From: Rhodanobacteraceae bacterium
Lineage (GTDB): Bacteria > Pseudomonadota > Gammaproteobacteria > Xanthomonadales > Rhodanobacteraceae
DNA: 64,000 nucleotides
Direction: 5' to 3'
Assembly (NCBI GenBank): GCA_009996615.1
Contig: JAACZU010000012.1
Location: forward strand, 48,982 to 112,981
In this document: in pieces, positions 58,331-64,000 of the stretch
Numbering within the stretch: position 1 is the stretch's first letter
Layout of the letters: each line of letters opens with the position of its first letter
Notes under the pieces: model-generated
Database searches by the model: none
Told to the model about the DNA's origin: nothing
The model's input: only the letters and a program-made list of their open reading frames with translations
Made by a program: the position numbers and the translations under genes

Positions 58331-59989
58331 TCAGGGTGCGCCGGCATGCACGCGCCGGCCGCCGACCCAGGTCTCGAGCACGCGCGTGGACCAGATGTCC
58401 TGCACCGGCACCGCGAAGTAGTCACGATCGACCAGGATGAAGTCGGCCCATTTGCCGGGCTCGAGCGTGCCGAGCGTCTTCTCCTGGTGCGCCGCGTACG
58501 CCGCGTCGAGCGTGAACGCACGCAGCGCCTCGGCGCGGCTCATCGCCTGCGCGGCGCGCCAGCCGCCGGCCGGCTGGTTCGCGTGGTCCTGGCGCGTGAC
58601 CGCCGCATGCAGGCCGAAGAACGGATTGGGCGATTCGACCGGGAAATCCGAGCCGCCGGCGATGACCGTGCCCTGGTCGAGGAAGCGCCGCCACGCGTAG
58701 GCGCCTTCCAGGCGCGCGGCACCGAGGCGGTCCTCGGCCATGTTCATGTCGGAGGTCGCATGGGTCGGCTGCATCGAGGCGATCAGCTTGAGCGGGACGA
58801 AGCGCGGGATGTCCTCCAGCGCGAGCACCTGCGCGTGCTCGATGCGGTTGCGCAGCGCCTCGCCGCCGTGCGCCCGGTAGGCGGCGGCGAACGCGTCGAG
58901 CACCGTGCGGTCGCCGCGGTCGCCGATCGCGTGCACGTTGACCTGGTAACCCTTCGCCAGCGCCTTGCCGATCATCGCGGTCAGCGCCTCGGGCGTGTGG
59001 AACAGCAGGCCGCGATTGCCCGGATCGTCCGAGTACGGCGCCAGCAGCGCCGCGCCGCGGCTGCCGAGCGCGCCGTCGGCGTACAGCTTGACGCTGCGCA
59101 CGGTCAGGAAGTCGCCGCCGTAGCCGAGCAGCGGGCCGTCGCGCGCGATGCGGTCGAAGTCGGCCTCGACGCCGCCGATCATCGCGTACAGGCGTGCCGT
59201 CAGCTTGTGCGCGTCGGCGTAGCGCCGGTACAGCCTGTAGGTCTCGGCGTCGATGCCGGCGTCGTGCACGCCGGTCAGGCCGACGCGCGCGAGTTCGGCC
59301 AGCGCGAGGTCGAGCGCATGCGCCGACTCGCGTGCCGTCGGCGCCGGAAGCTTGCGCGCGACGAGGTCCATCGCGGCGTCGACGAAGAGGCCAGTCGGCG
59401 CGCCCTGCGCGTCGCGCTCGATGCGGCCGCCGGGCGGATCGGGCGTGTCCTTGCCGATGCCGGCCCGCTTCAGCGCCGCGCTGTTGGCCCAGCCGGCGTG
59501 GCCGTCGACGCGCTCGAGCCAGGCGGGCCGGCTGCCGGTCACCGCGTCGAGTTCGCGCGCGGTCGGGAAGCGCCCGAGCTGCCACACCACCTGGTTCCAG
59601 CCGCGGCCACGGATCCACGCCGCCTCGCGCTCGCGCGCCGCGAACGTGCGTACCGCCGCGAGCGCCTCGGCCAGCGTCTTCGTCGCGCTCAGGTCGGCCT
59701 GCGTGCGCATCTGGCCCAGGCCCATGACGTGGCCGTGCGCGTCGATCAGCCCCGGCAGCAGCGTACGGCCGTGGCCGTCCTCGATCCGCGCCGTGCCGGC
59801 GCGCGCGGCCAGCTCGTCGTTCGTGCCGGTCGCGACGACCTTGCCGTGCTCGACGAGCAACGCCTCGAAGCGGCGCACCTGGCCGGTGCCGTCGAGCGTG
59901 TAGCCGTTGACGTTGCGCACGAGCAGGTCGGCGGCCGGCGCGGCCGGGGCCAGCGCGGCGAGCAGCAGGACAAGCAGGCGACGGCGCAT
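58331..59989 (-). CDS. Exported amidohydrolase (YtcJ/Amidohydro_3 type)
   Basis: A 552-residue metal-dependent hydrolase of the YtcJ-like group. A signal peptide (residues 1-19, APAAPA) precedes the TIM-barrel domain with the first metal motif [15 protein letters not shown], a carbamylated-lysine candidate in [28 protein letters not shown] and the final aspartate in [14 protein letters not shown]. The C-terminal block [18 protein letters not shown] completes the flanking beta-sandwich. Substrates of this group are diverse cyclic amides or N-acyl amino acids. GGGAG 8 nt before the ATG at 59989 supports the start. Downstream of recQ by 259 nt with a repeat between. Confidence 0.9.
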   Translation of the reverse strand: MRRRLLVLLLAALAPAAPAADLLVRNVNGYTLDGTGQVRRFEALLVEHGKVVATGTNDELAARAGTARIEDGHGRTLLPGLIDAHGHVMGLGQMRTQADLSATKTLAEALAAVRTFAAREREAAWIRGRGWNQVVWQLGRFPTARELDAVTGSRPAWLERVDGHAGWANSAALKRAGIGKDTPDPPGGRIERDAQGAPTGLFVDAAMDLVARKLPAPTARESAHALDLALAELARVGLTGVHDAGIDAETYRLYRRYADAHKLTARLYAMIGGVEADFDRIARDGPLLGYGGDFLTVRSVKLYADGALGSRGAALLAPYSDDPGNRGLLFHTPEALTAMIGKALAKGYQVNVHAIGDRGDRTVLDAFAAAYRAHGGEALRNRIEHAQVLALEDIPRFVPLKLIASMQPTHATSDMNMAEDRLGAARLEGAYAWRRFLDQGTVIAGGSDFPVESPNPFFGLHAAVTRQDHANQPAGGWRAAQAMSRAEALRAFTLDAAYAAHQEKTLGTLEPGKWADFILVDRDYFAVPVQDIWSTRVLETWVGGRRVHAGAP

Positions 59990-60126
59990 GCGGCGGACTC
60001 CCAGGGAATGACGCCCGACAGTATGCCGAGTCGGTGGCTCAGGTGGGCGCGGCTCCTGATGGTGCCGGGCGCCAATTCGATCCTCGCTGCCGCTGCGTGT
60101 TGCTTGCCGTGGGAGCGCCGGCAGGC

Positions 60127-60219
60127 GCGATGCTGTTGAAGCCCTCCCCTTCAAGGGGAGGGCTGGGTGGGGATGGTGTTCGTCGCGCCGGTCGAAGCAT
60201 CGCGGCTGCCGCCGCTCCC
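60127..60219. repeat. Composite dispersed repeat, short copy
   Basis: A perfect GCCCTCCCCT/AGGGGAGGGC hairpin (60141-60163), the phrase GGTGGGGATGGTGTTCGT, and one REP-like arm CATCGCGGCTGCCGCCGCTC. It matches the longer element at 14061-14186 and lacks about 37 nt present there. It lies between the recQ stop and the amidohydrolase start; the rest of that 259-nt gap holds nothing else I can support. Confidence 0.7.
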
Positions 60220-60248
60220 GCCCAGCGGTGTCCGCCCTCGCCGCGAAA

Positions 60249-62063
<1,815 letters not shown>

Positions 62064-62361
62064 CGGCGTGATGCTAGCAAAGCGCGAGCCATCCTCGGCG
62101 GCCCCCTCAAGTTCGGACTACTCGTTCGGACGGCAATGACGCTGATGTGCCTGGCCCATCGGAACCGTCGGTGGCTCCCCCTGCCCCTCGGCAGCCAAGC
62201 AAATGGCGCGTGTATCGCAAGCGTGATACTCCGATCGCCAGATCGCCATGCAACACGTACCGCACTGCGTACCGGCCTCAGCGACTGACAGACGGGCGCC
62301 TTGCATCGCGCCCCGGCTTGCGCGACGATGCATCGCAATTGCAACACATGCGGGCAAGACC
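62064..62361. promoter_or_regulatory. Divergent region between recQ and the antitoxin, with TGCATCGC repeats
   Basis: TGCATCGC occurs at 62302-62309 and 62329-62336, 27 nt apart and just upstream of the antitoxin start; the second contains the palindrome GATGCATC. This is a plausible operator for toxin-antitoxin autorepression. No -35/-10 pair is clear. Confidence 0.4.
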
Positions 62362-62631
62362 ATGAAATCCGCCACCTTCCCTTCGCTGCGCGTCGATCCG
62401 GCCCTGCGCAAGGCCGCGGAAGCGGTCCTGCAGGAGGGCGAGAGCCTGTCGAGCTTCGTCGAGCAGTCCGTGCGCGCGCAGATCGAGAAGCGACGCCTGC
62501 AGGAGGAGTTCATCTCGCGCGGGCTCGCTGCGCGCGACAAGGCACGTGGCAGCGGCGACTACGTTTCGGCCGCAGCGGTGCTGAAGGGCCTCGAGTCGCG
62601 CCTGGCCAAGGCGAAGAAGAAGCCGGCGTGA
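62362..62631 (+). CDS. ParD/YlcI-type antitoxin
   Basis: An 89-residue protein that begins with a short ribbon (SATFPSLRVDPAL) and a helix pair (RKAAEAVLQEGESLSSFVEQSVRAQIEKRR) as in ribbon-helix-helix antitoxins of the ParD and YlcI/YnfO groups. The Lys-rich C-terminal tail would wrap the toxin. The ATG at 62362 is chosen; the frame continues upstream to 62248 without conserved sequence. Its stop overlaps the toxin start in GTGA. It would bind the upstream TGCATCGC repeats together with the toxin, which is inference. Confidence 0.82.
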   Translation: MKSATFPSLRVDPALRKAAEAVLQEGESLSSFVEQSVRAQIEKRRLQEEFISRGLAARDKARGSGDYVSAAAVLKGLESRLAKAKKKPA

Positions 62632-62936
62632 GCTTCCGGGTCCGCTTCACGCAGGAAGCGCGAGCCGACCTTGAAAGGCTCTACGACTTCATCCTGCAGC
62701 GCGACGCCGACGACTTCGCGCTCGCCACGAAGGCGCTTGCCGCGATCCGCGACGCCATCGGCCCGCTCGAAACCTTTTCTTTCAGTTGCCGGAAGGCGAC
62801 GCCCGCGAATCCGTTCCTGCGCGAACTGCTGATTCCGTTTGGGACGACCGGCTACGTGGCCCTGTTCGAGATCGAGGACGCGCACACGGTGACCGTACTC
62901 GCCGTGCGCCATCAGCGCGAGGACGACTATCACTGA
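62628..62936 (+). CDS. ParE/RelE-family toxin
   Basis: A 102-residue toxin of the ParE/RelE superfamily. The pattern VRFTQEARADLERLYDFI, then LREL-LIPFGTTGYVALFEIED and the end VTVLAVRHQREDDY match ParE, whose members inhibit DNA gyrase. The start is the GTG at 62628, overlapping the antitoxin stop by 4 nt. The final R-H-Q-R-E-D-D-Y-H is a hallmark of ParE proteins. The antitoxin-toxin order and overlap indicate an intact module. Confidence 0.88.
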   Translation: MSFRVRFTQEARADLERLYDFILQRDADDFALATKALAAIRDAIGPLETFSFSCRKATPANPFLRELLIPFGTTGYVALFEIEDAHTVTVLAVRHQREDDYH

Positions 62937-63074
62937 ATGCAAGGTGGAGCCCAGCGCCGAAGGCGTGTCTCCGTTACGCGAAGGTGGAGCAGAAAGAGGG
63001 TCAGCTCAGTTTCTCTCGATAGGCGAGCCTGAAATCCCCCCGTCCGGGCGTCGAGCACATGGGCAGGAGTCGCA

Positions 63075-63917
63075 ATGAGTGCAAGAACTGCTGAAAATGC
63101 GGACCTCGATCAGCTGACAGCCATCTGGCACAAGGGCTGGCAGGATGCCCACGCCCGGATCCTTCCGTCCCAACTCGCGAAGCACCGGACGCGGGCCAGT
63201 TTCAGGGAGCGGCTCCAGGCAGACCTGAGCCGCGTGCGGGTGGTGGGCTCGCCCGGCGAGCCGCTTGGCTTCTGCATCGTCAAGGGCGATGAGCTGTATC
63301 AGCTCTACGTGTCGGCTTCTGCACGCGGCCAGGGAGTCGCTGCAACGCTGTTGGCGGATGCGGAGGCGCGCTTGAGCGCTCTGGGAGTCGATACGGCCTG
63401 GCTTGCATGCGCCATTGGCAACGACCGGGCCGCAAGGTTCTATGAGAAGAACGGCTGGCGGCTTGCCGGGAGGATGACCAGCCAACTGCCGACCCCGGAC
63501 GGAATCTTTCCTCTCGAAGTCTGGCGCTATGAGAAGAACCTGATCGAGGCTTCACGCCCGGCAGTAGGCGTCGCGCACGTCGTGCTGGAGACGCATTGCA
63601 TGGATGCGTCGGCGCGCTTCATGCGCATCATCGGCATGCGACCGATCTTCGATGGCCCCGAGGTGTCGGTGTACGAGATGCGGGGCGGCACGCATCTGAT
63701 CCTGATGCGGCAGGACGAGGTTGCGGCACGCGATGCCGCGTTCGACCTCATGGTCGACGACCTGCGAGGCACTCACGAGCGATTCGCATCTCTAGGGCTG
63801 GAGCCGTCGCCAATCGAGGCGCGTCCAGCCATCGACCATGAGGTCTTCACTGTCCGCGAGCCCGCCGGACACCTCATTACGTTCTTCTCAAGCCACGCTT
63901 CCGGAAAGCCGATATAG
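63075..63917 (+). CDS. GNAT acetyltransferase fused to a VOC (glyoxalase-fold) domain
   Basis: A 280-residue two-domain protein. Residues 1-155 form a GNAT domain with the acetyl-CoA loop ARGQGVAATLL and the C-terminal NDRAARFYEKNGWRLAGR. Residues 165-275 form a VOC/glyoxalase-like domain (HVVLETHCMDASARFMRIIGMRPIF, LMVDDLRGTHERFASLGLEPSP, FTVREPAGHLITFF). VOC domains bind metal or sequester drugs such as bleomycin or fosfomycin; GNAT partners acetylate amines. AGGAG is 6 nt before the ATG at 63075. The gene is distinctly less GC-rich than the rest of the window, a sign of horizontal origin. Substrate unknown; the remaining 83 nt to the window end show no gene. Confidence 0.85.
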   Translation: MSARTAENADLDQLTAIWHKGWQDAHARILPSQLAKHRTRASFRERLQADLSRVRVVGSPGEPLGFCIVKGDELYQLYVSASARGQGVAATLLADAEARLSALGVDTAWLACAIGNDRAARFYEKNGWRLAGRMTSQLPTPDGIFPLEVWRYEKNLIEASRPAVGVAHVVLETHCMDASARFMRIIGMRPIFDGPEVSVYEMRGGTHLILMRQDEVAARDAAFDLMVDDLRGTHERFASLGLEPSPIEARPAIDHEVFTVREPAGHLITFFSSHASGKPI

Positions 63918-64000
63918 AGCCAGGGGTTAAAGTCTGGCTGAACCTGCCCCTCCTGATCGGAGGCCAAGAAGCGATACTTGAGTCGCTACTTGGAGTTCAA

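Noticed and set aside
62944..62985. attC-like structure or integron site after parE
   Set aside because: A short inverted GCGCCGAAGGCG segment and a GTTACGC are present, but the GTTRRRY and RYYYAAC core sites are not met.

Overview
The window is high-GC DNA (about 70 % G+C by eye) that reads as a gammaproteobacterium of the order Lysobacterales (Xanthomonadales), probably Rhodanobacteraceae-like. This rests on the order purA-DUF2065-hflC-hflK-hflX-hfq-miaA, the rng-yhdP-tldD and pmbA/darP arrangement, many short palindromic intergenic repeats, and secreted proteins ending in a short F-x-x-G-F-(D/E) motif. The genus is not resolved. I saw no rRNA, tRNA, CRISPR array or transposase gene.

Layout. 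0-0.6 kb: a type II toxin-antitoxin pair (MazE/AbrB-like antitoxin, cut by the window edge, and a Doc toxin). 0.7-7.3 kb (minus): purine synthesis, the HflKC membrane complex, HflX, Hfq and MiaA. 7.4-10.3 kb: a MerR-type metal regulator overlapping a copper-type P1B ATPase. 10.4-14.0 kb: tdh-tilS-xseB-ispA. 14.3-16.5 kb: a peptide transporter and a DUF4870 membrane protein. 16.7-25.7 kb: pmbA/darP, tldD, yhdP and rng. 25.9-29.6 kb: a plus-strand accessory block (membrane-bound winged-helix regulator, secreted beta-helix protein, single-domain globin) that separates rng from maf.

30.5-33.4 kb: an alpha/beta hydrolase, a BioF2-type GNAT protein and an arginase-fold protein in one run. 33.4-36.0 kb: a secreted unknown, an exported 5-hydroxyisourate hydrolase and an aldo/keto reductase. 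36.0-39.6 kb: a DegT-type aminotransferase coupled to two half-size drug/metabolite-type membrane proteins, divergent from an acyl carrier protein and a ketoacyl synthase. Together with the 30.5-33.4 kb run this is the best candidate here for an undescribed pathway, perhaps an amine- or amino-acid-modified lipid. 39.7-45.0 kb: envelope proteins, a TraB/GumN protein and a nucleotide-carrier-like MFS protein overlapping a Tat-exported epimerase. 45.0-48.2 kb: a GSAM-like aminotransferase, an MtnX-like phosphatase and an SDR lacking its catalytic tyrosine. 48.4-52.8 kb: a DevBCA-type ABC exporter with its own outer-membrane channel. 53.0-58.0 kb: a 1648-residue secreted beta-propeller protein with six DUF11 repeats. 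58.3-62.1 kb: an exported amidohydrolase and RecQ. 62.3-64 kb: a ParD/ParE-type pair and a GNAT-VOC fusion in lower-GC DNA.

Many genes overlap by 1-23 nt (hflK/hflC, merR/copA, xseB/ispA, the two DMT genes, channel/permease, ParD/ParE), which suggests translational coupling. Intergenic DNA is dominated by dispersed elements: GGGATTC-type repeats set next to stop codons, REP-like inverted doublets, a 29-bp perfect inverted repeat, and one palindrome in frame inside hflX. Functions are assigned by reading protein motifs; no database search or computation was run.
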